This document shows positions 30,002-43,045 of a stretch of DNA of 64,000 nt, in pieces. The position numbers and the translations under genes were made by a program. The stretch comes from Isoetes taiwanensis (taxonomy: Eukaryota; Streptophyta; Lycopodiopsida; Isoetales; Isoetaceae). The notes beneath the pieces were generated by a model. The model saw nothing but the letters and a program-made list of their open reading frames with translations, did not search any database and was not told the DNA's origin. The stretch lies in contig JAJEKV010000027.1 of the NCBI GenBank assembly GCA_021234155.1, positions 8,296,873 through 8,360,872 on the forward strand, given 5' to 3'. How positions within the stretch are numbered: the stretch's first letter is position 1; each line of letters starts with the position of its first letter.

Positions 30002-30824
30002 GGCAAGTCGTAGTTGCATTATTTGTTGTGCACTTTGATAGATTTTTTAGCTAGGATTCAATTTATATTGTGGTTTTGTCCTTTCGCCTCACTTTCTCTA
30101 TCATCTAGCTCATCTATCCTTTTAACTCTGATTCTTCATTTTGCTTTATTAGCCAAGCCTCAGTCTTAAATGCCCCATCCCCTTAGATCCATGATTTACA
30201 TTTTTATTTATTTTCTCCTTTTGTTGCACTAGTTCCTCTTTTAAGGCAAGTCGTAGTTGCATTATTTGTTGTGCACTTTGATAGATTTTTTAGCTAGGAT
30301 TCAATTTATATTGTGGTTTTGTCCTTTCGCCTCACTTTCTCTATCATCTAGCTCATCTATCCTTTTAACTCTGATTCTTCATTTTGCTTTATTAGCCAAG
30401 CCTCAGTCTTAAATGCCCCATCCCCTTAGATCCATGAATTACATTGATCTTTATTTTCTCCTTTTGTTGCACTAGTTCCTCTTGGAAGGCAAGTCGTATT
30501 GCATTATTTGTTTGTGCACTTTGATAGATATTTTGGCTATACTTGATGTGCACTTTGACAGATTTTTTAGCTAGAGTTCGATTTATATGGTTGTTTTGTC
30601 TTTTTGCTTCACTTTCTCTATCATGTAGCTCATCTATCCTTTTAACTCTGATTCTTCATTTTGCTTTATTAGCAAAGCCTCAGCCTTAAATGCTCCATCC
30701 TCTTAGATCGATAAATCACATTGATCTTTATTTATTATCTCTTTTTGTTGCACTAGTTCCTCTTGGAAGGCAAGTCATAGTTGCATTATTTGTTGTGCAC
30801 TTTGATAGATATTTTGGCTATATT
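30002..30824. repeat. 243-bp tandem repeat, about 3.3 units
   Basis: Units start with GGCAAGTCGTAGTTGCATTA at 30002, 30245 and 30488, with a partial fourth at 30769. The first two units are almost identical. The third has an extra internal duplication of TGTGCACTTTGATAGAT-like sequence and is about 281 bp. It is T-rich and non-coding. Confidence 0.93.
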
Positions 30825-33800
30825 TGAAGAAAACATGACAACAAGAGACAAACGTAACAAAAACGTGGACACAACATCAGCATGGCATTGGAATTCGATG
30901 TCGATAAGCACAAAGCTATACTTATTGCCATCAATTTGGACTCACTTGAGCTTGAATAAATTGGGTCCTGGCTTTCTGTTCCAACAAATCTCAGACGATT
31001 CCGGAGGATTCAGATGTCCATCTCAGGCTCAAAGTTCATTTCTGCCTTCTCGGTTTACTTCAATTCCACTCAAAAGTCTCTTATTTTGCAAAAACGACAT
31101 GTTACATTTTGGCCTATTCCAGGTTTAATCTACAGTTTTCAAACAGTTGTTATAATTCATCTTTGATGGCATTCCTCCGGCCACTGCAGAAGATGATGTC
31201 TGATTCATGCGCAAGCTGTAATCTCATGATAACTTCTAATCTGAACTTATATGCTCCGACCATAAACCACGTGTAAATCATCAAAAACCATCATCTCTCA
31301 TACATATACTAAGATCCATATCTCTGGCAAGCACAAGAGCCCAGATGTGAGTCTTAAAACCCCATCTGAAAGAAAAAGATTGATGCAGCAGTTGACTGAT
31401 CTCCAAGCTCTGTCCTCCTCAATGTCTCCAAACTCTTGCCTTCTCAAAGCTTTCTCTAGAAAATTCCTTCATGCATGGACCTCTGGACCCCTTGCAATTT
31501 CTTGCGCCTCAAAAGATCGTCTTTTAGCTCCAGGAATCAAACTGCAGAACATACATAGTATAGTCAATTCTAACCCAGCATCACAATTTTTGTCATAACT
31601 TTCACATGCAAATATGTTCGGCATGATTTGACTCCATCTAGAAAGCTTATTCAGAAGTCTTTCCAATAAAAGAAAAATCACCTAAAAAGGGTCTCGAGTC
31701 GCCGAGATATGATGCTTCAAAACTTTGGGCTCCAAAACTGCCCAGAATTGCTTCCGGCCTTCATTCTCTGCAAGAGTCCTTTCTTCAAAGAGGCAAAACC
31801 CTGGACTCATGCTGCATGTATAAACCCTGGACTCATGTTGCATACATGCTATGCATGTGTACATCAGTACATAAATACATATATTGACCCATCAAGTGGC
31901 CAGGACCGTGACAAAATTGCAGACTATGATCCAGCTAGGTGGTGCCATCACGAGTCAACATTTGGGATTGTTTCCGACTTGGCGACCACATGGTTCGACA
32001 AGTGACTTGTTTCTTTTTATGTTGATTTTTCTTTAGGCTAGGTAAATTTACATGCTTCCTTGTTTCATTGCATTTTCTTGGTCGTTTCCCATCATATCCC
32101 ATATTGATCAACACATGTCATTTTTCTCCTTTAAACAGTTTGCACTTGACCTAGATGGTGATTACTTTACCACAGGCTGTCGGGTGAGTAAGATATTTCT
32201 AGCATTTTGTATGCAGATGTAGCCTTGTTCACTATCTCCAGCAATATGATTCTTGCATTTTCTTTGTTCATGGGCATTCCTTTAGATGCTTTATTATGGG
32301 TGGGTAGTCGATGTCATGTCATTTCATGTAGCTTCTAGTTTTATGTATTTTTCTTATGTAGTGTGTTTCTTGTCATTGTTACAACTGCATAACCATGTGC
32401 TTTGTCAATTCTTGCAACTGCTTTTATTTCTTCCCTGTATTGCGTGTCGTCCATCACTTTCTTTAGTCTCGAATGTCCGCTTTGGCGACATTCATCTCGT
32501 TAAGTTCCAATCATTGCTCTGATAATGTTTCCTTGTCATGTTTCATCCTGGTAGCTCTTGTGGTCCTGGTTGTGCTTCATTTGCTCTCGTTACACTGCAA
32601 TGCTCTTTCAAGTTGCTCCAAGTTGCTCCATCTGTCTGATTGCTTCTTGGCATTCTTTTTTCGTACGGTTCTTAGTTGTAGTTTGTTCATTTGTCCAATT
32701 GCTCAATTTGTTCCTCTTACTCTTCTATTTCAACAGTAGTTTCTATGGCCTTGAAACCTGTTTGTCCCATTCGTCCGTGTTGCTCTATGGCTGGTTCCAT
32801 CTATCTGATTGCCTCTTGGCATTCCTGTCTCATGGTATTCATAGTTGTAGTTATACATTTGTCCAAGTGCCCAATTTAGTTCCCTTGCCCATACATTTTC
32901 GGGGCAGTTCTTATCGCATTGAGTCCTATTTGTCCCACCTTGCTTTGCTTTGCTCTTGTCAAGTCATAGATATTGACATCTTTTTGGGATATAAATTAGT
33001 GTCTTGGTAGTAGTGTTTTGCCCTTCCACTATTTGACCTTCTTTTACCACCAAGCACCCTAAATTGTTCATTTTCTCGGGTTTCATATCTTTAGTGTTGG
33101 CTACAGGTGGCGCATTTTTTGTGCCTTTGTTCAGCTTCTAGTTAATTTGCTCAGTCCCTTGGTGCCATTTGCCTATTTAACCCATCTTAGTCCTTTTAGT
33201 TCCTCTGAGGTTGTTGTTTCAGTTGTTTTGCTCAGTCTGGTATTGTTTAGCAAGTTGTTCTCTCGAGTTTGTTAGCCCCTCGGTCTCTGCCTGTGCCAGA
33301 TTGCTCCATTTAATTCATGGGACTCATTGTTCCAGTTTCTATAGTTCTATCACTTAATGGATTACTTAGATGCATCGTTTAGATTGCTTAATTAGTCTCG
33401 GGGTCCCTTATTTAAGTCATCTTATGCCCTCCATTGTACTCCATTTGTTCTAGCATGTGTCTTTTTGCATCTCGGTAAGCTGAAGTCGGATTTCAATAGG
33501 TTATATTGTTTCTATGCTTGAAAGTTTGCTTGGACCCGTTATGTACATAGGAATATTAGTCTTTGATTCTCGCAGTGTTTTGTCATTATAGTACTCACTG
33601 TAGTTTGTTGGTGCGCTTATTATTCAGAGTTGATTTCATGTACTCTTGTTTTGATCGTATAGTTTTGTTGATTATGTTCAATTTTTGTGTCTTGTTTGCT
33701 TAATTTATGCATTCCATTTGTCCCATTCCGGTGTTTCTTGTTTGTTAATTTTGGTTGGTTGGGTAGGTTATATTGCTGCTATGCTTGAAAGTCTAATTGG

Positions 33801-34086
33801 ATCCATTGTGCATGTATGGTATACGTGAGGGATATTGGTCGTTGGCTTTCATAGCATTTTGTCGTTATAGTATTCACTATAGTTTGTTGACACGTTGATT
33901 CTTGTTATGGTCGTAGTCTGTTGATTGTGTTCGGTTTTTGTGTCTTGTTTGCTTTATGCGTTCCATTTGTCCTATAATTTAGATGTGTCTTATTTGTTAA
34001 CTGTGGTTTGTTCGTATTTTTCATTACTTCAGCTATCCCTTTGTCCCATGGCATCTTGAGTTCCTTAGTTTTCGTGACCCGTTATG
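30825..34086. repeat. T-rich DNA with diverged tandem repeats; no gene named
   Basis: Two repeat pairs are visible: about 32605-32780 against 32785-32960 (GCTCCATCTGTCTGATTGCT, TTGTCCAATTGCTCAATTTG), and about 33497-33765 against 33766-34010 (GGTTATATTGTTTCTATGCT, TTTTTGTGTCTTGTTTGCTT). One coding-like pair lies at 31894-32004 (IADYDPARWCHHESTFGIVS to TTWFDK) and 32140-32181 (FALDLDGDYFTTGCR, followed by a good donor GTGAGTAAG). It could be two exons of an unrecognised gene. The other open frames follow the base composition. Confidence 0.55.
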
Positions 34087-36760
34087 GATGTCTGCTAATG
34101 ATACAGTCTTTCCACGTTCATCGCCTGATGCTAATAAACCCGTCTCAACATTTGGAAGGGAGCTCATCCAGTTGTGTGAAGTCTTTGAGATGGTACTTTG
34201 TAATGGCTTAGAGCAATGGCCACACTCTAAAGGTATTACATGCAGACAGGATAGGCAGGGTGGTGGTACTAGTGTTGTTGATTATGTCATTTCCCAAGTG
34301 CAAGCCTTGGATCTCATTTCATTTTTTTGATTGGCACAAGGCATAGAGATGAGGAGATAAAATCTGATCACTATCCACTTCATTTGTCATTAAAGTGGCA
34401 GCTTCCACCTCTTCAACCCATTGCTATCCAGGCTCCTGTCCCTCGCATTCGCTTGACTTATTCTAGATCTTTTGAATATGAACAGACATTAGCTCCTGCG
34501 CTTGTAGGTATTTTGGATTACCCAACTCTTCAAGAGCGTAATGCAGCATTTGCTGATACTTTGCTTACTTCTTTCTCTTTGCTTTGGTACACGCACGGTG
34601 TTGCTCATCTTTGGTAGGAAATCCTTTCCTAGAAATGCCTGGTTTGATGAAGACGCAAGCGGCTTAAAAACAATTCGCGAATGATAGTTGAGCCGGATCG
34701 CGACATAATGCCATTCATAATTATAAGTCTGTTTTGAAACGCCAAAGAGGCATGCTTTGTTCTTTGAGCACCGAAGCAAATGTTTGAATTATCGCTTCGT
34801 GAGCCTCGGACCTTCTCGGCAAAATATTATATCGACCACCTCCTACCCTTGGACATATTTCTATGCAGCAATGGGATGGCGATTGGTCCACTTATATGAT
34901 CATCCCAGGGTCCTTAATTACGTGCCTCCTTTGGTAGGTGATATTCTTCAATTCCGCGAGGAGGAAGTCAAAGAAGGATTAAGGGCATCTATCTAATGGC
35001 AAGTCTCCTGATCTTCAAGGTTTGCAAGCAGAATTGCTTAAATGGGGGGGTCCGCTATTGCTTCCAATCATCACTACTCTTTTAAATCAAGCTTTGCAAG
35101 AAGGCTTGCCAGAAACTTGGGCTGTCAGTAAGGTCGTACCAATTTACAAAGCGGTGATAAGCATGACCCTTCTAATTATCGCATGATCATGGTAAGTTCC
35201 ATATTTTCAAAGCTCTTAGCCAGTCTTACTGAGAAGCAGTTGACATCATGGGCAGAACATACTGGTGTACGTGCTGTAGGACAGGCAGGCTTTCGTCCAT
35301 GCCATTCTACAATAGACCATATTTTCACATTGCGCATGCTTATTGAACATAGTCGAAGTTTGAAACAAGACCTCTATATATGCTTTGTGGATTTTACTTC
35401 TGCTTTTGATACAAGCATTACCACGCGAGCTTCTTTGGCGGCTTTGTAGGCACAGGGTTCCACAAAATCTTCAAAATCACGTTTATCGGCTCTATGAAAG
35501 GGTTTTTTGCTAAATTTCCAAATCGGTACTCAAATCACTAGCAATATTGGAGTTCGTCAGGGTTGCCCTTTATCTCCTACACTCTTTGGCTTGTACATTG
35601 ATCAATTGGAAGAATGGCTTGATAATCATGGCGGCGGAGGTCCACATTTGGCACACTATATCATTAGGCAACTTATGTATGCTGATGATGTTTCACTTCT
35701 GGCACATACCGCTGCTAGTATGCAGCAACATTTACATGCTCTGCACAGTTTCTGTGAGAACACAGGTCTGCGTGTTAATCTGCAAAAGACCAAGCTTTTG
35801 GTAGTTCAATCTTCTCGTCACAATGTTCCTCCTATGCACTATGATAGCCGCGAAGTTGAAGTTGTAGATAGCTACAAGTATCTTGGTGTAGAATTCTGTA
35901 AGAACACACTTTGAGAACAGTGTATTACCAAGCGGGTGGCTGCTGGATGGAGAGCATTCTATGCCATGCAAAACAATTGTTTTCGCGCAGAAATTCATGA
36001 TTGGCCACGGAAAGCCCACTTGTTTCGGGCTTTGGTAGAGCCTGTTTTACTGTATGGTTCTGAAGTGTGGGGGCCTGCCATTAGTACTAGTGCTTGGGAG
36101 AGCTTGGAGCGGATGCAAAAGTCCTTTCTCACTTACAGCTTTGGAGTTAAAACAACGGTGCCCTATGCTATTCTTTTACAAGAGACAGGTTTTTGGCCTC
36201 TTCAACTTTCTGCCATGAAGCGCCATCTCCACTATATCTGCAAGGTGCACCACATGGATGATGTTAGGTATCCTGTTCTTGCACTTGCCATGGCTGAATC
36301 TCCTCAGCGTTTGAAACAATGTTGGAAAGAGCATTGCACTACATGGTTTGCCCGTTGGGCTGGTAACCGAGCACCTTTGCTGATGCTTGCCGATTCGATC
36401 CCGAGCTTTTGCAACAATATCTTAATGGTCGTTTTCTCAAAAAGATATGGGGCCAGCATTACTTTGGCCCAAGTGAAAACGGGTCATTATCATGCACACA
36501 TAAATCCCACTTTGGCACCAGGGCCCCAAGCTTATTTGCTTGCTTCATTGTCCAGAACAAGCTTGTAGCTATTGCATCCATTCGCACGGGGTCCCACAGT
36601 GCTACGGATTGAGACAATTAGATGGGAGCGGCCGCATTGCCCGAGAGCGAGACTATGTGCTCAAGTGCCGCCACAGGTTATTGAAGATGAAAGCCATACT
36701 CTTCCGAAGTTGCCACGCTTTTGAGATAGTCCGAATCATTTTTCGACCTTAGCATTCCAT
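34087..36760 (+). pseudogene. LINE ORF2 (EN-RT) remnant
   Basis: In order: the end of the APE-type endonuclease (VDYVISQVQALD; EIKSDHYPLHLSLKW, with the conserved SDH), RT blocks GQAGFRPCHSTIDHIFTLR and VDFTSAFDT, GVRQGCPLSPTLFGLYIDQL, the catalytic YADD in QLMYADDVSLLAHT (about 35690), NLQKTKLLV, YLGVEF and ALVEPVLLYGSEVWG, then a C-terminal IRTGSHS. At least six frameshifts or stops break it. In life it would nick target DNA and prime reverse transcription there. Confidence 0.9.
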
Positions 36761-37034
36761 TCCACGCTTCCACAACTTCTCAGCGCACCATCTGTGCATG
36801 ACTTGGCATTATACATACTTGAGGTTCTAGATAAACGTCTGCAATTACTGAGCCCTCAGTAGTCATTATCTAAGCTTGTCTAGTATCATCATTACTGCAA
36901 AGGTTTTTCCCTTGAAAACCTTTCGAGGCAGGGGTTTTTTAATCCTAGTAGTAATGATTGTACTAGCCCATTGTATGGGTCCCATGACCTATTGGTCTCC
37001 GTGGACGTTAAAAAAACTATTCTATTCTATTCTA
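34087..37034 (+). mobile_element. 5'-truncated L1-like LINE (plus strand)
   Basis: It begins inside the endonuclease domain and runs to a LINE 3' end: GTGGACGTTAAAAAAAC followed by (TATTC)4 at about 37015-37034. The encoded ORF2 is the same family as the minus-strand LINE at 39541-44345. A Lys/Phe-rich hairpin-forming stretch (GGTTTTTCCCTTGAAAACC) precedes the tail at about 36900. Confidence 0.9.
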
Positions 37035-39250
37035 TTCATCTAACATATATCACCTCTTTGTTCATTTTTTCTTCCTTATCCCTTTCCTTAGAATACAAAC
37101 AACACTAACAAGGGTTTTCCTTGTGCTTGTAGGTTCGTTGCAATTTTTTGGTTGGTGTCATGCATGCGCTCCAATATGTTGTCATCTTTTCAAATCGTAT
37201 TCCTCTTTCATCTTGCCTTTTGCATCTTGGCGTTGATCCCATTCTAGCCACTATTGTTGTATCGTCCTTCTATATTCTCAATTGCCTCCTCTCTGTGTTG
37301 CCTTTTTTGAGGTACTTTTTGTTCCTCCTAGCAAGTGAAGTTGAAGCCAATTTGCTTATCATTTACCTTGGCTCAATGAAGCACTTTGAACCACTTTTCC
37401 TGCTAGCAATTCATTATCTTTGTCTTCTCGCTATAACTTTGCATGTCTGCTATTTGCTGACCTCCTTTATACTAGTCCTTGGTTCTTGGCCCGTGGTGCT
37501 GAGTTCCTCTCCTTTATTGCATTCTTGGTGTCCGAACATCTATAATTCTCCACGTCGCGTGAGTTATTTTGCTTAATTCTAGTTTTTGCAACAGTTTAAC
37601 AGGCACTGCTGCGACACTATTGTAGAGGTGTGATACCACATTACGCTGCCTTTCCACCTAGTTTTGTGATTTTGAACATCACTTCTGTCCTTCAATTTCG
37701 TGTGTTTATTCATCTGCTTTCGATCATTTTCGGTCTTGGAGTGTGTCGCAAGGTGTCCGTTTCTTCCCAATGGTCTCCGTAGTCTCAATCTGTGATTGAG
37801 TTTGAGAGGATTCCTCTTGTGTCGGATGTTGACATTTGTGCATAAGGACCCTTCCTTAGAATGCTATGGTTCTCTTCTTAATAGAAGAGAACCATCCTTC
37901 TAGGGAAAGGGACGTCAATTTTGATGCCAGCTCTTCTTCTGGGTCCGTTCCTCATATGGATCAGACCTTAAATAGTATAGGCCTTCTTTGGCATATTCTC
38001 CCATAAAAGACCTGTTGTTTTTTACATTTCTCACCGGGTTTCCTCGAAGCTGAATCTGTTGTGTTGTATGGAATTTCCCCCCCTTCCTCCTCTTGTTTTG
38101 ATTGGATAGCATTGTGTCGGTTTTGGGATTATATATGTTGGTCTTTTTTGGCGGCCTGGATGGCATAGTCCTGTTGTGCTTTGTTGCTTGTGAGCTATTG
38201 GCTATATGATTATAGTCGGATAGACTTTCAGTTGGCCAATGGATCCCTTCATTTTTTCCAACGTAGCACTTGTCATTTCTGGAGGGCATCAAGGGGTACC
38301 CCAATTCCTAATCTCGGCATAGCCCCATGGCTTTCGAGGATCCTCTTGGATCATTTCTCCATTCTGACATTATGATTCTTGTACTCCAGATCTCGGTGTA
38401 GCCGTATGGCTTCTGATCATTTCTCCAATCTGATACTGTTATTCTTGTATTTCTGGCCCAGCTTTATAGTTTTCTAACACTTGACTTGTGGATGGTTCCT
38501 AAAACTTACACATTTAACTATTAGCGTGTTGTTGATTTTGTTGTTTGCAGTTTTTTTTGGGCTCTAACTTTACTAGTGCTCATGGACTAGTGCGTCTTGA
38601 CAAGCTGCCAAGCTTTAGAGCTCTAACCTCACTAACACATGTGGAGTTACTCTTCCAGACAAGCTACCAGGTTCGGTGTGTAGAGTTGAGGCGGCAACCT
38701 TAGCGGGACATGTTTAAGTCGCAGCTTGGATGGGTAGCAGTACCTCACTATTGCATTTTTTATTATGGTTCGGGAGCAATGTGATACGATAGTCTTATAG
38801 ATTCCTTTAACTTGGTGCTTTACTTGGAGGTCTGGCCTCATTGTAGACAAATTTTGTTGTACCTTTGGGATTGTCTAAAACACCGAGGTATTATTTTGTT
38901 TTTTCACTCATTTGGGGTTTATTGTTGTGTTCTCTTGTAATCATTGTACTCATTCATTAAGCTCAATGGAATACCACTTCACTTCGGATATTGACATTTG
39001 TGCATAAGGACCTTTCCCTAGAATATTTTCTGTTGATCTTGGGTGTCACCATCGCAACAGATCAAGAACATTCACAAAAAGATAAAAAAGCGCATCCCCT
39101 AAATATATTATTCTGAGGGTAAATATTGTAATATTGTGAGCATAAGATGTTTGGTACATCATTCCATATTTGTCTGCACCATGTGGAGGATTCCTCGACT
39201 GTCAATCAAAGGAGAAAAACGCTAGAAATGTTGAAGGAGAATAGAATAGA
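37035..39250. other. Non-coding DNA with short dispersed repeats
   Basis: No gene seen. ACATTTGTGCATAAGGACC occurs at 37830 and 38992. ATCTCGGCATAGCCCCATGG and ATCTCGGTGTAGCCGTATGG (38312 and 38390) are a diverged tandem pair. 38010-38110 resembles 19872-19990. Confidence 0.5.
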
Positions 39251-39251
39251 T

Positions 39252-39345
39252 TTTTTTTCTTTTTTTCCTTTTTTTTTAAACGTCCACGAAAACCAATAGT
39301 CTATGGGACCCTTAGCCCAACTGAAAATAAAGTGGACTCTGGCGG
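39252..39345 (-). mobile_element. Short LINE 3' end, minus strand
   Basis: On the minus strand it reads GACTATTGGTTTTCGTGGAC followed by GTTTAAAAAAAAAGG, an A-rich tract and TCTATTCTATTC. This is the same terminal motif as the two larger LINEs. Only about 100 bp are recognisable, so it is heavily 5'-truncated. Confidence 0.7.
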
Positions 39346-39728
39346 CGCTCTTTCATCCATCCTTATCACTAAATCCATCCTTTTTGCTAGATCCTGGCCC
39401 TTGGGAACCAACCGCGAATATACCTTGTGTCAACAAATCTGAGCCACCAGGATGGAAGCCCTAGAACTGCAATACTAATTGTATAAAACATTAGATATTG
39501 AATACCTAATGGTGGCTTCTAGTATTGTTTCCACATCAATAGGAAGGAAGGAAGGAAGTTTATTTTAACGTCCACGGAGGCCAGAGGCCTATGAGACGGT
39601 ACATGCAGAGAACAGGCAAAAAGCCAAAAACCCCAACACCAAAAACAAACAATGTAACTGTGCAGTAGATCCCTACTACCGGGATGAAAAAACCCCCACT
39701 TGGGAGGAAAAACCCTAACAGTAGGCTC

Positions 39729-42700
39729 TCAAATACCATGCCCCCGAAGAGCAAGTCTGACGGCCGAAATCTGCAGGATGTAAGCTCTCAGTCGCGCTAC
39801 CATAGGTGATGCGAGTACTTGATGTAGCGGTGTGTCAGAGCATCTAAGATCAGTGTGCACTGCCCGGACATGGCCATATGCTGGGCACCGCTGGAGGGCA
39901 TGGTGCTCATCCTCTATCACATGCATCTCACAACACTGACATATCCTCTCCTCCCTGGGGATCCCGTGCCCGCCATTCACCCCCCAGCGACCTGTTTCAA
40001 TTCTGAGGTAATGGGAACCCGTCCTTATGGCAGCAATAGCTCTCTGTTTCTTCACAGAGATGTGTGCTTTCAAGTACCGATGGGGTCCATGCTCAAGGCC
40101 GGCATTAATCTGAGCGTGATAGTGCTCTGTCTTGGGCTTTGCAACAGTAGAGGCATCCCGCAGAGTGGCAGCATAGCCCGCATCCAATTGCCCATTCTCA
40201 CAAGCGATCGGGACCGCTAGTGCCACCATCTGTTGGTAATCCATAGACCACCTCATAAACCATCCCTTACAGTGCTCGTGCCATACCCTCTTCAGCCGCT
40301 GGGGGTCCTACGTTAACAACACGGCCTGTGGAGGCAAGCGACACTCATCCATCCCATCCACCTTATGGAAGCAAGTAAGATGCTGCGCGATAATGTAATC
40401 TTTGTAAAGGCGAACCCCATCTCATACAACAAAATCGATGCGATGCGGTGTCCTTCACTCCCAAGCTATATGTCAAGAAAGCTTTACGCACCCTTTCCAA
40501 CCTATCCCACGTGTTTTTTTTATAACTCTTTGGGCCCCAAACCTCCACCCCATATAGTAGCACCGGCTCGACCAAAGCCCTAAACAGGTGTGATCTCCTC
40601 GCCCGATCCACAAAATTTAACACGCTGCGTTTTGCCGCGCATATAGAGCCTTCCAGCCATGACTGGCTCTCCTCTCCACACAATCATCCCACAAAGATGT
40701 TAGTAGTGAAATCAATTCCCGGATACTTGAAGCTCGCACCATCTCCACTTCCCCGCCCCCCGTAATATAACTCCGGGATAGGGTGTTGCGAGGACAGGAT
40801 CGCGAGAAGCTTAGTTTTGTGCAAGTTCACTGTCATTCCCGTTGCCCCACAGAACCCACTGAGGGCATCCAAAAATGCTGCTGCATACTGCTGGCCGTGT
40901 GGGCTAGCAAACCTACATCATCCGCATATAATAACTGGCTCACCGAGGTCGAATCAGATAATTGCACCCCGGCTCCCCCATGGTGCTGCATCCACGTCTC
41001 CAAGCTATCAATGTACAACCCAAAGAGCGTTGGAGACAACGGGCAGCCCTGCTTAACTCCCATAGTGCTAGCTACCCGCCGATCTTCATAAGGCAGTGCA
41101 GCATAAATCCAATCATAAAGCTGGTGCACCACATTCTGCAACTCCTGTGGAACTCGCAATTCTTGCAACCTCTGCCACAGATGTCTCTGGGGACGGTATC
41201 ATATGCAGTCTTAAAATCTACAAAGCAGCAATACAAGTCCTGTCTCGCATTCCGACTTGCCTCCATCAACACTCTCAAAGTGAAGATATGGTCGGTCGTG
41301 GAGTGAGCTGGGCGAAAGCCTGCCTGGCCAATTGCCCGCACCCCTGCCTCCTCGGCCCACTTAGTGAGTTTCTTCTCCACCACCCCTGCCAGGAGCTTTG
41401 CAAACAACGAGCTTACCATAATCATCCGGTAATTCGCCGGCTCATCCGTATTACCAGCTTTATGAACAGGAACAACCTTACTAACCATCCACTCCTGGGG
41501 GAGCCCCTCCCTCAGAGCCTGGTTAATGATCACCGTCAGGGCCCCTACCACAGATGGGCCACCCCATTTCAACAGCTCGGCCTGCAGCCCCTGTAAATCC
41601 TTTGCCTTGCCATTCGCCAGATGCCTGAGACCCTGCTGGACATCCTCCCGCGTGAGCTGCAGCACCTCTCCTACCTGATCCGGGACCCTGGCATTAGCTC
41701 CTGGGGGGTCATATAACTCCTGCAAGCGGTGCATCCATTGCTCCACACTTACATTACCAGCCACCTGGCGCTTCTGGTATAACACCTTACGCCAAAAAGC
41801 TTTTGGCTCTACCATGAGCATGTCAAACAGGCGTTGCTGGGTTTCTGCCATGTATCTCCCCTTCTTGGCTTTTAGGAAGAGCTTATAGTCTTGCAGGGCC
41901 TGTGGCCGCAATTGTGGATCTATGACCAAGCGCAGCTGGCTCTTTAGAGCCTTGCAATCCGCATCAAACCACGGGTTCTCAGGAAAATGCGCGGTGTCCC
42001 TCCTTGGAGGGCCCTTCACTGCAAAGGAAGCACCAACAGCTGCAAGCAGCACCCTCACCAGCCATGCACACCTGTCTTGCAGTGTGTAGAAGCTATCAAA
42101 CCCCTGTAACTCCCGCACCAACCCAGATTCATACTGTCCCTGCTTCTGATAGCGTGGAATGTATAGTAATCCTCCACGCCCCCTTTGTGGTGTCTCCACT
42201 ATTGAGTGCTCCCAATTCAGCGTGACATAAAGTGGGTAGTGATCTGACAAAGCCTCCTCGTCCCCTGTGCTTGTGCCAATGGAGAAGTGTGTAACCATGT
42301 CAAGTGCTGCTACCGGAGCGAGAAGGTAATCCAACACACTAGCTCCCCCATCCTGCCTATCACTCCTGCAAGTAACACCCCCTGAGTGTGGCCATCGCTG
42401 CATACCATTACAAATTATCATGTCAAAAACCTGGCAGAGCTGGACCAGCTGCCTGCCAAATGGTCTAGCCACTATATCCTGGGAGTGTCGTGTATGCTGA
42501 ATAGCGGCTGTCTCAAGCCAAAGCGGATCAGCATTAGCGTCGCCTTGGAAGGTCACCGACCGCAAATCTGGCACAGTCGAGCATTGAAATCTCCTAGCAA
42601 AAGCACATGTCCCTCGCTGTCTATAGCGGTCTATGTCATCATACGTTCCTATACGGCATCCGACATCCGTATGCCATCATGTACCGTAGAACTTAGAGCC

Positions 42701-43040
42701 CGCATGGGGAATGTAGCGGCTAGCAAGAAACAATGGGACATGACCAGGCTCTAATACCGCTTACCCACATATAGCGGTTAAATGCATCGACTTCCAAGTG
42801 TGATCTTGCATGCTAAGGCATCCCTAAAGTAGCAAGCCACTCCACCGCATCTGCGTGCGCCGCCATGGCTCATTAGCAAGTGAGAAATGCTGATATCCTT
42901 GAATGTCTGGCAATCGATACCCTTCATACTCCCATGTCTCCTGCAGGAAGACGATGTCCATGTCTGTCGCGATCCCATTCAAGCCACTGCCCTTCTGCCA
43001 CGGGAAGCCCCTACAATTCCAGGAAATAATGCGAAGACAC
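39729..43040 (-). pseudogene. LINE ORF2 (endonuclease, RT, zinc knuckle)
   Basis: It starts just after ORF1: LRIISWNCRGFPWQKGSG, IVFLQETWEYEG, then LLLGDFNARL, all of the APE endonuclease. A 500-codon open frame (41072-42574) then covers EALSDHYPLYVTLNW, GQAGFRPAHSTTDHIFTLRV and FVDFKTAYDTVP. The RT continues in other frames with GVKQGCPLSPTLFGLYIDSL and LLYADDVGLLAH (YADD at about 40920), ALVEPVLLYGVEVWG, and a last frame with IRTGSHYLRIETGRWG and a Cys/His motif RICQCCEMHVIEDEHH. About six frameshifts or stops disable it. Confidence 0.92.
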
Positions 43041-43045
43041 TTTCC

